NCBI GenBank assembly: GCA_033064195.1
Contig: JARBJD010000055.1
Location: 62,001-126,000, forward strand
Direction of reading: 5' to 3'
DNA length: 64,000 bases
DNA from: Blattamonas nauphoetae
Taxonomy: Eukaryota; Preaxostyla; Oxymonadida
In this document: piece by piece, positions 17,880-28,363 of the stretch
Layout of the letters: each line of letters opens with the position of its first letter
How positions within the stretch are numbered: the stretch's first letter is position 1
The notes under the pieces: model-generated
What the model was told of the DNA's origin: nothing
Database searches by the model: none
What the model saw: the letters and a program-made list of their open reading frames with translations, nothing else
Made by a program: the position numbers and the translations under genes

Positions 17880-19682
17880 GTATTAAAAATCCAAATTAGT
17901 GTTCAACTGAGTTTCCTTGTCGCTCAATGCATGTAGAATAGATGTGAATGATATTGTGGCAGGACCTTGTTGTCTCATCGAGTGAGATGCTTTCAATTGC
18001 CTGACCAATGAGGTTTTTCAAGGAGTCCACATCCCTCGGATCGGAAGGGAAAACACGCTCCGTTTACGCGCTCCACAACCAACAGACGCATGGCGTGAGA
18101 TCGGGGCTCCTCGCTGGCCACGGGTGTGGCCCGTTCTTCCCGATCCACTTGTTGTTCAGTTTCTGTTGTAGAAATGCAACCGTGTCGTTAGCGGTGTGGG
18201 CAGGAGCCCCATCTTGCATAAACCAAGTGTGTCCATGGGGATCCTTCTCATGCCGCGACGGTAAAAAGTGCGTTGTGAGCATTTTTACCGATATCGTTCA
18301 CTCGTCATCGTTCCCTCATTAACAGGCTTCTGATTAGGATCCGACTGATAGGACACTTTTTTGATCCGACCATCGGAATACTGCTTATTCATCATTGTTT
18401 TGTGTAAATACTGTGTTTATTCGAACAAAAAAGTGAAAATAAAGTGAAAACAGAAATGTCTATTGTAATCTTTCCAACTTGAGCTTCCGAAGTGATTTGA
18501 CGAAAATGGTTCTACAATCAAGAATCGAGACAAATTGAGAGGAGGAGAACCGTTCTGTGATCAAGAATAGCGAAAAGGAACACGAATCACTCAATAATAT
18601 TGATGAATTCTTAACAAACTGGAGGCTCATCATGGGATCGATCCTTTGAGGATTCCAATTTGGTCTTTGATCCAAACCCCACCTCACTAACATTGTGTCA
18701 TGGACATATAAAAGTTGGAAAAACTAACGAAGATTTAAAAAAAATGTCAGAAATGAGCAGGAAATGACAGTTTTAGAGAATTCTCGAAGCGACAAAATAA
18801 GCGTTGATCGGACGAAAAATTTGTGTCAGTCGGATCATTTGATCCGACGTTTCCACTAAAATGTGCTCAGCTATCAGAACCCTGCTCATAAATGATGGGA
18901 CCGATGATGCCAAGTGAGGATACCGCACACCAGACGTTCACCCCTTTTCTGGTGTGCGGTATTTCCACATGAAAGTGTGGATTGTCTGTAGCATAGTAGA
19001 AAGAGTTGTGGGTGTTTATGGTTTGGTCCAATGTTAATCTGGATTCATCACTAAACCAGATTTTATCGATGAAAGTCGGGTCTTCTCTGTCCATGTCCAA
19101 CATCCGTGTGGAAAACCGCCGGCCCTCCTCGTAATCCTGGTCAAACAACCAGTGAGTGTGTTGTAAGCGATAGGGGTGGAGAGAAAGATTTGCTACGATG
19201 TGTTGGAGAGACGATCTTGGGATGTGTAATTCTTGGACGCTCTTCCGGAGAGATTGGGTCGGATGCTCCTGTTACTGCTGCTGAACAATTCTGTGATTCT
19301 CTGGAGTGGTAACGGAAATCGGTCGACCTGATCGTGGGAGATCAGCCACAGTACCTGTCGCCTCAAACCTGCTGATCAAATTTTCGATCGTAACTGGATA
19401 AGGCGGATTCAGCTGTCTCCAGTTCTCGATCACAGCTTGAACAGACCCAAATTGATAGTAGAGCCGTATGATGCGAATTCAATCTTCAGTGGTGCGAAGA
19501 TGCGGCATGACGTGATTCTGTACACGGTTCGCAATGTGTTTCATTCCTTTGAGACGAGATCTGTGCTTGGATTGTTTCTTCACTTTGATAAAACAAGACA
19601 GCAAACAGACAAGAATATTCATTCAGAAAATGAGTGGAAGAGGATCGGCCCTACCTGTCGAAATTACATACTGGCCACCCTG
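17880..19682 (-). mobile_element. Degraded mariner-type transposon split by a MITE
   Basis: On the minus strand the transposase reads N- to C-terminal from about 19600 to 17920. Recognisable parts: an HTH region (ENLISRFEATGTVADLPRSGRP), FSDESRL with the first Asp, VNVWCAVSSLGIIGPIIYE, then the MITE at 18323-18884, then HTWFMQDGAPAHTAND with the second Asp and WPARSPDLTPC. The third catalytic position, expected next in LTPCD, is Val, and the spacing would be DD41. A few stops and a frame change interrupt it. The right end reads CATACTGGCCACCCTG followed by TA (19683-19684). No matching left end was found; it may be lost at the hAT fragment. Confidence 0.75.
18323..18884. mobile_element. hAT-type MITE, 562 bp, copy 2, inside the mariner
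   Basis: Flanked by CTCATTAA (18315-18322) and CTCATAAA (18885-18892), an 8-bp duplication with one change. The ends match MITE copy 1, as does the length. It interrupts the mariner transposase between GPIIYE and the next residues (NEG). The mariner is therefore older than this insertion. Confidence 0.88.
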
Positions 19683-19879
19683 TACGTGGATGTGCACTTG
19701 ATTGGAATGTATCCAGCAGACACAACTGAAAACGATGTGCACAACAAAATCAACAGACAACTTTTTTTCCTTTTTTCCTATACACTTCATCTTCCTCTCA
19801 TTTTTTGATTTCTCACTTCTGGAATCAAGAGAGTCTGTGGAAGTGAAAAAAAGGAAAAAAGATGATTCATAGATGTTTC

Positions 19880-20312
19880 AATAAACCGAACTTTTCATTA
19901 ATCCGTACAATGGGGATTGAAAAAAATATCTTGGTCAAACTAAGAAAACTACAATTTGGTTCCGCGCTAAAACGCCTGTGTCGGGAGAAAACCTCAAAAT
20001 ACTCCCTTTTGCCTGATGACAAAAATCGTTTTGGCAATATCTCAACAACCAGTGAATCGATTTCGATGAAATTTTTCATTGAAACGTTTTTTTGGTGAAA
20101 CGAACATTTTGAAAAAAATTGGTGAATAAATTCTGGGTATTTGGGAAGATCGGAAAAAAACCCATATTTTTCTCGACAAAAAATTCTTAGCAAAAAAGTC
20201 GGTTTATATTTTGAGCAGCTTTTGTCGAGATCTTTACGATCACAATGCATTTTATAGATTTTTCAATCCCCATTGTACGGAATATTGAAAATGTACGGAT
20301 TAAAAACACTAC
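19880..20312. mobile_element. MITE candidate with CAATGGGGATTG inverted repeats
   Basis: The 22-mer CCGTACAATGGGGATTGAAA(AA) at 19903-19924 recurs inverted at 20259-20280, and weaker inverted similarity continues outward on both sides to about 19880 and 20312. A TA sits symmetrically in both copies (19906-19907 and 20276-20277), so the element may be 19908-20275 with TA duplication, or longer. Non-coding; contains an ATATCTCAACAACCAGTGAA tract like the ATATCTCCACAACCAG tract in the palindromic element. Confidence 0.55.
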
Positions 20313-21563
20313 TATCAGTTTTTGGACGCGCAAAGTATTGTGGCATCACTTCCCGATTTCAGCTGGTGATTTGATGTGAAGTGGTCTGGAGAGTGTATTT
20401 CATGAGTTCAAAATGAACCACATCAACTCTTCGTTGAGTTTCATCCCAAATTGTAACGAAAAGGTGTAATTCTTTTCATGACTCACTATCTCTCAATCTC
20501 AGCGATCCACGAAACGACATACCACGTACTCTCTAATCCAACAAATGACCTTCATTCACTTTTCATGTCATATGGGTAAAATTCCACGACTCTTCGCCTC
20601 TGACGAATAAAGGGCGATCTGCTTTTTCGTTATTTGGTGATAATATCTCAAAGAAAAGAGATACTACGGGATATATGCTCGTGAAAATGACGTGGTTTCT
20701 CTCATATGACACCAAAATGAGTACTGAATGCGAATTTTCGACTTCGGTTGGACACACATCACGAAAATTCATACTCACAAACTATTGCAAAAACAGTTCA
20801 AAATCACTGAATAACTGAGTGAAACTAATCGAACAAGAAAAATCATTCGATGAGACGAGTGATCCATCAGATGATCAGTGTGACTCCAAAAAGAGGATGT
20901 ATTGACTCATCAGAATTGAAAGCCAACACATTCGGAAGAATGATCAACTTGTTCACTTTTGCACCATATAGAGAGGGTCTGAATTTGCTTGTATCCAAAA
21001 GTGGACACCAAACAAAGTGAGAAAGGATCAGTCACCAATCGATCAATGACAAGAAGAGATCAAATAAGAGACGATATTCCTGTTCAGGGATATCATTTCT
21101 TTCAATTGATGAGTTTAAGTCAGTTCAAGATACTGTCTGAGGGCCACTGCAAACAGGGTGAAATGTCGTGAAATTTTACCCATATCACGTCAAATCGACT
21201 CACTGGACGACCAACCCTGCAAGCGATCGGAGCTGTGAGATACTGAACGAAAGACCAATGACTGTTTGAGAAAGCCACCCAACAAAGTGAAATCACCTCA
21301 ATGGAACACTGAAGAGGTGGGCTGGATAGTTGAAGGTTGGTCAAACACACATCCAACGATTGTTCTGGTTTTCGTTTTCTATCTTGTTTCGACAATGATA
21401 GGTAACATTGACCCGAGAGGGACACTGCCGTAATTATATAAACACCCTCAAATAATATGCCAGACAGTCTATCCATCTCGGTGACAGACAAACAGACGAA
21501 CAATTTGGTATTGGGCGTGATCTGTTCATTGAATCCTTCACGTTCTCGTCACAATATTGCAAC
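20313..21563. other. Intergenic, no gene recognised
   Basis: About 1.25 kb without a supported gene. At 21193-21228 a 35-bp tract (ACTGGACGACCAACCCTGCA...) resembles the cyclin coding sequence at about 42968 (..CTGGACGACCACCCCTGCA..), possibly a small relic. Otherwise nothing. Confidence 0.4.
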
Positions 21564-21773
21564 ATGCCTGTGCGTGGAATTTTTCTTGCTATCTCTGGTA
21601 TTCCAATCATCCCAGTGCTGGGAGTGATTATTGTGGTAGGACACACGTATACCGCCATCCGCCCTCACCTGAAGAAAATCAAAGATAGTCTGAGACATTC
21701 CTCAAGATCCAGTACCCCTGAATCCGGTTCAGGAGATCACCGCTCGAATGTGAATACTGAACCAGGAAGATAG
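21564..21773 (+). CDS. Possible small single-pass membrane protein
   Basis: A 69-residue frame from ATG 21564. Residues 5-30 (GIFLAISGIPIIPVLGVIIV...) form one strongly hydrophobic span, followed by a basic segment (RPHLKKIKDSLRH) and a Ser-rich polar tail. The pattern of hydrophobic segment plus positive flank is that of a real small membrane protein, but there is no homologue in view and no other support. It could be chance. Confidence 0.3.
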   Translation: MPVRGIFLAISGIPIIPVLGVIIVVGHTYTAIRPHLKKIKDSLRHSSRSSTPESGSGDHRSNVNTEPGR

Positions 21774-22063
21774 GGGCCGAAACAAGGATTCTTTTTTGGT
21801 TACCTTTTTCGTCTTGTTTTCCATAGATTCACGTTCACAACACTCATGAATCTCATTCTGTTCCACTCTTTTGTCAAATGATCTTGGGATGCAATGAATG
21901 GGTGAAATGCCCAACATTATTGCAAAAAAGGCCAAAGATCTCAAATGTCCATTTTCTCAGCCGAACACTCAACTCAGTCTGGTAACTCAAAGCAATCGTG
22001 CCCCTGATTTCCACCCAGATGGTCTAGTGTCTTTTCACAGCTCTTCCTCGCAGCAATCGCCAG

Positions 22064-23446
22064 TTAGATGTCGGCCAGCAATCTCATGCTCTCCGCAATG
22101 TCTTCAAATCCTTCCGACTCTGCATCTCTCCAGAAGGCTCCTTGCTGCATCTTCGTCTCTTCCTGGGCGTCGTTAGTCCATCGACGGAATGAATCCGAAA
22201 CAATGAGGAGGATGGAGTGTATGTGCGATGTCGGCTCAAGAGACATCAGACAGCCGGTCAGAAGCAGCGAAAGAGGCAGCGGGAAAGCGTGTGTGGAGGC
22301 AGAGGCGCGAAATTTAGCAATTTTGAAGAGAGTGCTGAGCAAACCAGCGAAATGGACGAAGTCCTCGTGTGGAGAGACGGAATACCGTTGTCGGAACAGA
22401 ACGAGGACGAATCCCGCGGAAGGAACAAGAATATTGTCAAAGACAGTTTGGTGAATGCCAACCACTGCTTCTTCAGAGAGTCCAACGACGCTGATCTTTC
22501 TCGTCTCAATGCTCAATTCCAGCAACGTCATCACAATTCGTATCAAACACATTGGGACAGATGCAGATGTGGTGAGATCGGAGTGCATGAATTTAGGCAG
22601 AACTTGGGAGAGGAGGGAAGATTCAGCCACTCTGATTCTGTCGTCGTCAGATGCCAACCGAAGGGTCGCATCCAAAAGATGAAGGGCTGATTTTCCAAGT
22701 TTCGGGAATGCACTTCCCAGGGAGATCGAAATTGAGTCAACTAATCCAGCACAAGAACCATCTGTTGACGGACAATGAACATTCTGATTCTCGAGTGATG
22801 GATTGAAGAGTGTGTGGTGCAGACGGTGGATGGGGAGAAAAGAAGACAGGAGATTGACCGGGCTGTCCTTCGTCGACGGTCTAAAAGACTGAACCAGCGG
22901 CAGCGGGATGGTAACCCTTCCTTCCTCAACTCCTCCCCCACACCGTCCTTCTCCCGCACTCCGCACTTCCACAAACAAGTTGTTCACCAATAGTGATGCC
23001 GAGTTCGGACTCAGCTTTCGGACATGTGGGGAGATGGTTGTTAGGATCGACAGCGACAGCGGAGAGAAGTCGGACGGGAAAGACTGCGCCAAGGTGAACA
23101 TGAAGACGAGCGACACGAGCGATGCAATCAACTGATCGACATCTGTCCCCGACCGCACGTTCGGTTGGTTTGATGGAGAAAGCACACACTGATGTCGAGT
23201 GGTGGCTCGAATAAGGAAGGGACGGGTACTGGATCGGAGAGAGCGTGGGCTTGAGACTTCATTTGTCCCTTCCTTCCCCCATTCTGATTCAATGGGGCAA
23301 GGTGGGATTTGGACGCGACAGCGACTGTCCTGTTGGCCTGTTAAGCTGTGTCCAGTCGAGGTGGCAATGTCCAGTCCAATGTCCAGTCTCCTATTTAGGA
23401 GCCGAGGGAGTTCAAAAAACCGGGCAATGGGTGAAATCCAAGTCAT
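22064..23446 (-). CDS. Diverged alpha-solenoid-family protein
   Basis: Open for 460 codons. The C-terminal half is clearly related to the 0.7-6.5 kb array: VGIHQTVFDNILVPSAGFV against VHETVLTQVLVPSEKYI, RQRYSVS against NRYSI, and AESEGFEDIAESM against RTEGIEDVIEQ. The middle (LDATLRLASDDDRIRVAESSLLSQVL) parallels the array's helix pairs. The N-terminal 60-70 residues are translated from a leader repeat shared with the cyclin gene (23220-23400), so the true start may lie further in (for example the Met of MFTLAQSF near residue 115) or the leader may be untranslated. No introns needed. Function unknown. Confidence 0.6.
   Translation of the reverse strand: MTWISPIARFFELPRLLNRRLDIGLDIATSTGHSLTGQQDSRCRVQIPPCPIESEWGKEGTNEVSSPRSLRSSTRPFLIRATTRHQCVLSPSNQPNVRSGTDVDQLIASLVSLVFMFTLAQSFPSDFSPLSLSILTTISPHVRKLSPNSASLLVNNLFVEVRSAGEGRCGGGVEEGRVTIPLPLVQSFRPSTKDSPVNLLSSFLPIHRLHHTLFNPSLENQNVHCPSTDGSCAGLVDSISISLGSAFPKLGKSALHLLDATLRLASDDDRIRVAESSLLSQVLPKFMHSDLTTSASVPMCLIRIVMTLLELSIETRKISVVGLSEEAVVGIHQTVFDNILVPSAGFVLVLFRQRYSVSPHEDFVHFAGLLSTLFKIAKFRASASTHAFPLPLSLLLTGCLMSLEPTSHIHSILLIVSDSFRRWTNDAQEETKMQQGAFWRDAESEGFEDIAESMRLLADI
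23220..23400 (-). repeat. 5' leader repeat shared with the cyclin gene
   Basis: Read on the minus strand, ACAGGACAGTCGCTGTCGCG.. followed by CCTTGCCCCATTGAATCAGAATGGGG.. matches the start of the cyclin gene at 42690-42800. The outer side (TGTCCAGTCCAATGTCCAG) resembles 25270-25350 upstream of kinase K1. So three loci share pieces of one leader. Confidence 0.65.
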
Positions 23447-23857
23447 TGCAACAAAATGACTCGAAACTACAAGGGAAGGTGTTCTGTGGGCAGATTAGAG
23501 ATATTTCAGCAGATTGAGGTCAATTGTGTCCGGAGAACTTTATTATCGGATGGAAATGGGATGATCATTCCAAACCACATCCTTTTCTCCGCGAATTATC
23601 AATTCTACAAACATATTCTTGCAGCAATGATCTCAAAGATGGAATAATTGACACAAGGCAAAACAGTGTGATTAGTGACGAATTAAGTGAAAAGAAGACA
23701 AAAGATACGGCAGCCGACCTTCAGCTTGTTGTGATTCTTCTGAATTTCCTTCGACGATTGGCTCAGTCTATTTTAGGGCTGGTTGAGATCTTACAAACAT
23801 CAACAGCGCGTCTATGTATGACCAAAAAAGAGGAGGTGAGACCGTTAACAAGTGTGA

Positions 23858-24659
23858 TCATGATTTAGTGGGAGTTCTTGAGGAAAGCGATTGTGAAGAA
23901 TTCCCGGTTGAAGAAGCTGTGTTCAACGACGTTGACTTCGTTGGAGCATTGTCGTGTGGGGGGAAATGTTGAATTCTGGAGGTTAAGGAGAAAAAGAGAA
24001 GAAGGATCAATGTGGAGAATGTGAAAGAGTATGAAGAACGGAGATATCTCTTGAGAGGACAATGAAGATGAGATGAAATTTCTGGGAATTCATTCTGACA
24101 AACCTTGTATCGATGATAAATTCTTCTCTTCCATTGTTTTCGTAAAGTATTTCATTGTCCTGAATTTTCGGTTCTTCTTTCTTCTCGACTTGTTTTGTTG
24201 ATTCCTTATTTTCTTCACCGATTGATTCGGCCATCGTTTGATCAGTTAGAGTTACAACAAGTGCAACAGTGTGTTCTTGTTCAATCTTGTTCTGGCTGGG
24301 TTCTGGAGACTTCACTTCCTTTGGAATCACAACTGTCTTCGAATCTTTCTTCTCAACATCTGATTCCATATTCCTAGCAACCATCTCCTCTGATTCTTGC
24401 CTCTTCGCCTCGGCCTGTTTCGCGATCTGTTCAAATCTCCCCTTAACTCCCGATCTATATGTCGAATGTGAAGATATGAATGAGGAGGGTCAAATACGAT
24501 GAAAAAATGTCAAAAAAATGAATAAGCAAGAGATGCAAACCGATGGCAACAGATCTCCCATCCTAGTGTATATTGGGGAACAATATGCCCGTCGTCTTGG
24601 AGGTTCCCTTTGAAAATACTCTGAGTCCATTTTCTACCAATTCGATGACAGTTGTTCAT
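23858..24659 (-). CDS. Three-exon hydrophilic protein of unknown function
   Basis: Model: 24659-24541, 24454-24104 and 23975-23858, with introns GTTTGC..ATATAG (86 bp) and GTTTGT..CTCCAG (128 bp). It totals 588 nt, 195 residues, and closes in frame; both donors match those of the kinase genes. The first exon gives MNNCHRIGRKWTQS..., the second a charged helix (GRFEQIAKQAEAKRQESEE) followed by Lys/Glu-rich disordered sequence with the block KKEEPKIQDNEILYENNG, the third a Ser/Thr-rich tail (SSTGNSSQSLSSRTPTKS). No signal peptide, membrane span or known domain. The model rests on frame and splice borders only. Confidence 0.5.
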
Positions 24660-25338
24660 TTCTTCTCAGAGGAGAAGACGTACGACAGTTCGATCGTGTT
24701 GACTTTTCGCTTGTGGATGAATGAGCACACTGTTCCTGCAAGAGATGGAGAGAAAAAGTGAAGGAAGTGGCTAGAAATTGAAAATAAAGAGAGAAAACAC
24801 TATCAACGGCGACTCAAACTGTTCTGAGTTTGGTCACATCCAGGGGCAGCAAAATGCAGAGATGAAGGCACTACCTCGCTCAAACAAAGTGATGAGGTCT
24901 AAGACTAATCAAAAAAGTGAGAGATGGGTGGTAATATCACACCAACATCGAAATGGAGACGCAACTGTGACCCTTTATAGATGTCGATTGGACAACCAGG
25001 ACTGGATGTCCAATCGGACAGTCCATTTTTGCCGACTCTTTGAAAACTTCAAAAACGGTATGCACTAATTGAGAAGACATCAGAACAAAAGTATCAGCGA
25101 AATGTCCAATGACATCCAATGACGTCCAATGGTGGGTGGATCAAGCAACTCGTCACTAGAAGAAGAGTATCATCGGATTCTCACCATTTCGCTGATTTTT
25201 AACAGACTATTCTCATTTTCAAGTGAAAGGAAACAAATATATGGAATGAGAGTAAAATGAACAGGATCAAAATTGAATATCCAATCGAAGTCAATTGTCC
25301 AGTCCAACGCTGGCACCGTCCAATCCAATTAACATGCC
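24660..25338. other. Intergenic with TGTCCAAT-like motifs
   Basis: No gene recognised. The motif TGTCCAA(T/C) and near variants recur at about 25009-25020, 25102-25132 and 25280-25330, and again in the leader repeat near 23370. Their closeness to the duplicated promoters is suggestive, but I cannot assign a role. Confidence 0.4.
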
Positions 25339-25606
25339 AACTGTCCTGTTCAATGTCGACATGTCGCGATTGGAATGATAACGAAAATTGAACTCCGGAC
25401 TTGTGTGTGGTTAACACAAATAATGGGTTCATCTGAGACTTGTTGATTTCACGTATTCGTGTTTCATTGATCGATTCCCGAGTATACCTCACATCAAATA
25501 TCTAGCTGAGTTGACCTGATATCCGCTTGTCAGTTTTACTCTTAAAAATCTTTCATCTGTGGGGAGATCACAATAAAACCGTTGTTTCATCTGACAAGCT
25601 CTCGAA

Positions 25607-27599
25607 ATGGCGGATGTACTCGAAGTTCCCAAAGGATGTGTGTTCTCCTCCTGCACTTCACTGTTGATGAATTTTGTCTCCACGTCTCAGATTCATTCGT
25701 TCGTGTGATCAGTTCTGGTGGCTTCGGAAGTGTTGTGGAACTGATTCAGAATTCGACGCAAATACATTATGCGGGAAAGATGATGCAATGTGTGACGGCA
25801 AAAGACAAGGAACGAATCGACCGTGAAGTTAATCGACTTCGAAAGTTCGCACATCCAGGAATTGTTGGACTGAAAGAATTAGCATCGATGGGGATCACTC
25901 AAGTGATTGTGATGGAACTTGGGGAACAGTCGCTTGCAGATATTGTGAAAGACCACAGATTGCGTGGAGTTCTTGTGGCTCGCGAAGTTTGTTTTTGAAA
26001 TGTTATTTTCTTGTTGATTTTTGTTGTTTTGTTGATTGTTGTTGATTGTTGTTCTGGGATTGATTATTGTTGTGTTTGTGCTTCTTGTGATTTGAGGTTG
26101 TTTATCGAGTGATGGTGGAAGTGAGTTTGGCGTTGAAGTTGATGCACTCGTCGGGAACAGGACATGGAACAGGACATGGAACAGGACATGGAACAGCACA
26201 TGGAGATGTGAAGATGGAGAACATTCTTCTTTTCGGTGGTGGGCACTTCAAACTGTGTTTGTCTTTTTCTTTTTTCTCATTTTGTTCATGTTTCTTGTTT
26301 TTTGCCTTTTTGTTCGTTCAGGTGATTTGGGGGCGGCGGAATCGGAAGATGTGAGCAGCACGCGTTCGGTGATGTCTCAACTGTATGTGTCGCCGGAACG
26401 AATGGAATCGGAAACAGGTCGGGCGACGTGCTCATCGGATGTGTGGGCGTTGGGGATTGTTCTTCACTGGCTTCTGTTTGGAGAACCGCCTTTCAAGAGT
26501 CAGAATGCGGCTCGGTTGTTTCGTGAGATTGGGTCGTTCCAAGTGTCGATGATTGGGTCGAGTTGTGGAGGAGAAGAACGAGCGCTTCTGATGCGAATGT
26601 TGGATCCTGTTTGTTTCCTCTCTTCTTTCTTCATTTTCATCTTGATTTATGTTTTTCTTGTTTTCTGTTCAGAACCCCGAGACTCGAGTGACGAGTTGTC
26701 AATTGTGTTCGTTTGGAGTGTTTCGTTGCCTTGTGAACACTCCCTCTGGAGTTTGGAGACTGAAAGACGCCGACGACAAAGAACACTTGGACAAAGAAGA
26801 GAAATGGAAGAAAACTGAAATGGAACTCCGCTCACGAGAGGAGAAATGGAAGCACGAACTGGAACTGGAAAAGAACGCCCGCAAGCTCGATCAAGAGAAG
26901 ATCATTCGTTTGGAAAGAGAGTTGGCCGAAGCGAGATCGAACCAGACCCAACCTCCTCTTCAGCCGGCACCTCATTCGAGTGGAGTTCGTTCAAATGGAC
27001 CTCTCGCATCGTCTGCAGCAAGACAAGGAACTGTCATCCGATCTCAAATTGGAGCAGCAGCGATCGAACAGTTCGACCAATATCATTGGACAGTATCTGG
27101 AAATGTCTTCTCAAAATCGCAGGAGTCTTTTGCTTCGCTTGTCTCGTTCGAGTTTGGGGCAGAAGTGGCTCGTCTGTCACTCACAATCAGAGATGAACTG
27201 AACAACTCTGTCTACGTTGGGATCATCTCGTCCAGTCTGAGCAACGAGACTCACACAAAATGTTTTCCCAATCTGAAGGGAGGAGCAGGATGGAACTTGT
27301 ATCCAAAGCGTCGATGGACCATGCAGAACAACAAACACACAAACAGGAAATCAGCATGTTTGGGAGGAAAAGAGGGACAGCGGATGGTGTTGGAGGCAGA
27401 TGGACGAGAAGGAAAACGAACATTGAAACTGTCGCAAGATGGAGAGACTCAGCCAGTCTTCTTTACGAACATCCCAGTGCCCTTCCGATTTGCTGTGTGC
27501 ATCTGCGAGAAGAACAATGCATTTGAGATAAAGTCAGCTGAAGTTGTGTCCTCGCCGCAGATGGTTGGAGGAACGATTGCTGTCGCGATGGATGAATAA
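25607..27599 (+). CDS. Protein kinase K1 with coiled coil and SPRY-like C-terminal domain
   Basis: Five exons: 25607-25637, 25691-25986, 26097-26256, 26322-26608, 26673-27599; 1,701 nt, 566 residues. Introns of 53, 110, 65 and 64 bp start GTGTGT, GTTTGT, GTTTGT, GTTTGT. Kinase domain about residues 12-270: glycine loop VISSGGFGSV, Lys in AGKMMQ, Glu helix REVNRL, catalytic loop HGDVKMENIL (Asp, Lys, Asn present; Gly replaces the usual Arg), DLG in KLCDLGAA, SPER, and DVWALGIVLHWLLFGEPPF. All catalytic residues remain, so it should phosphorylate Ser/Thr. A charged coiled coil (about 290-350) leads to a beta-rich domain ending VFFTNIPVPFRFAV, resembling SPRY/B30.2. Paralogue of K2; nine residues longer in exon 3. 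Confidence 0.85.
26153..26192 (+). repeat. Coding 12-bp tandem repeat next to the kinase catalytic loop
   Basis: GGAACAGGACAT is repeated three times and then continues as GGAACAGCACAT, coding GTGH units directly before HGDVKMEN of K1. K2 has a shorter, different sequence there (DSSGSTAHGDVK). The in-phase unit length keeps the frame. Confidence 0.9.
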
Positions 27600-27640
27600 A
27601 GCAGAACACACCACTTCACACTTTCCTCTTTCTGTTCTCT

Positions 27641-28363
27641 CTTCATTATTCCTTTCACACACACACACAAAACAGTCGAATGGTGTTTCTGTTCTGAAAT
27701 GTGAAATGGAAGAGAGGGAGGACTGGTCGAAGAATGGATCGAATCACACTCTGTGTTTGGTCAGGAACAGCGTTCGTGAAGTCGAGTGACCCAATGATCG
27801 GTCTAAAGAGGAATCGACTCTCATGGAAGGATTGGACATCAAATAGACACCACCAGGTGTCGTGTCCCAACCACAACTATTTGAACTCCGCAGGATTGTC
27901 TTTCTGAGAAGCACGGATTCTCCCATCCCAACGCATTCGGCGACATGGACGTCCCCTCCCACCAATGTTACTTCACGCACTCCATCAAAAAAACTGGATG
28001 GATGCACGCGGATGAAACAGACAGGTATCCATTGTAGTCACATTAATTTGAACCGGGGGGAAGGATCATGATCTGATTTGTTCGATTCTTAAAAGCCATG
28101 AAGATCAAACCTTCATTAAATTGTTCATCAACTCTTCCTCATCTCTGTGGAACAAATCACCAAAAATCGAACATAATTTGTGTTTTCCGTGCATATTTCC
28201 CCTTCCGAGCAGTAATATTCTTGTCAGGATGTGTGCAATCTTGATTGTTTTCAAACATCTTCTTTTCTTCATCTCAACAACACTCTTTTTCCATTCCTCC
28301 AACCATTCTCTCTCCCCTCTCTCTTTTCCTGACTGTTTTTTCGTATCTGTCCATTCTTAGCCC
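27641..28363. other. Intergenic, no gene recognised
   Basis: The first 80 bp match the 3' flank of the kinase fragment at 12669-12780, including a CA-repeat at about 27656-27670. The rest, up to the PUF start, has no supported gene. A pyrimidine-rich tract (28260-28360) precedes the PUF ATG. Confidence 0.5.

Larger units (their letters stand above)
25340..27640 (+). repeat. Inverted segmental duplication, arm 1 (kinase K1 locus)
   Basis: This arm matches 40365-42705 in inverted orientation. It runs from the first codons of the cyclin (ATGTCGACATTGAACAGGAC, minus strand near 25362) through the divergent promoter and the whole five-exon kinase to about 40 bp past the stop. Exon borders are identical in both arms. 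Confidence 0.85.

Noticed and set aside
23524-23868. 114-codon plus-strand frame
   Set aside because: No domain or membrane pattern, and its end overlaps the last exon of the better supported minus-strand gene.
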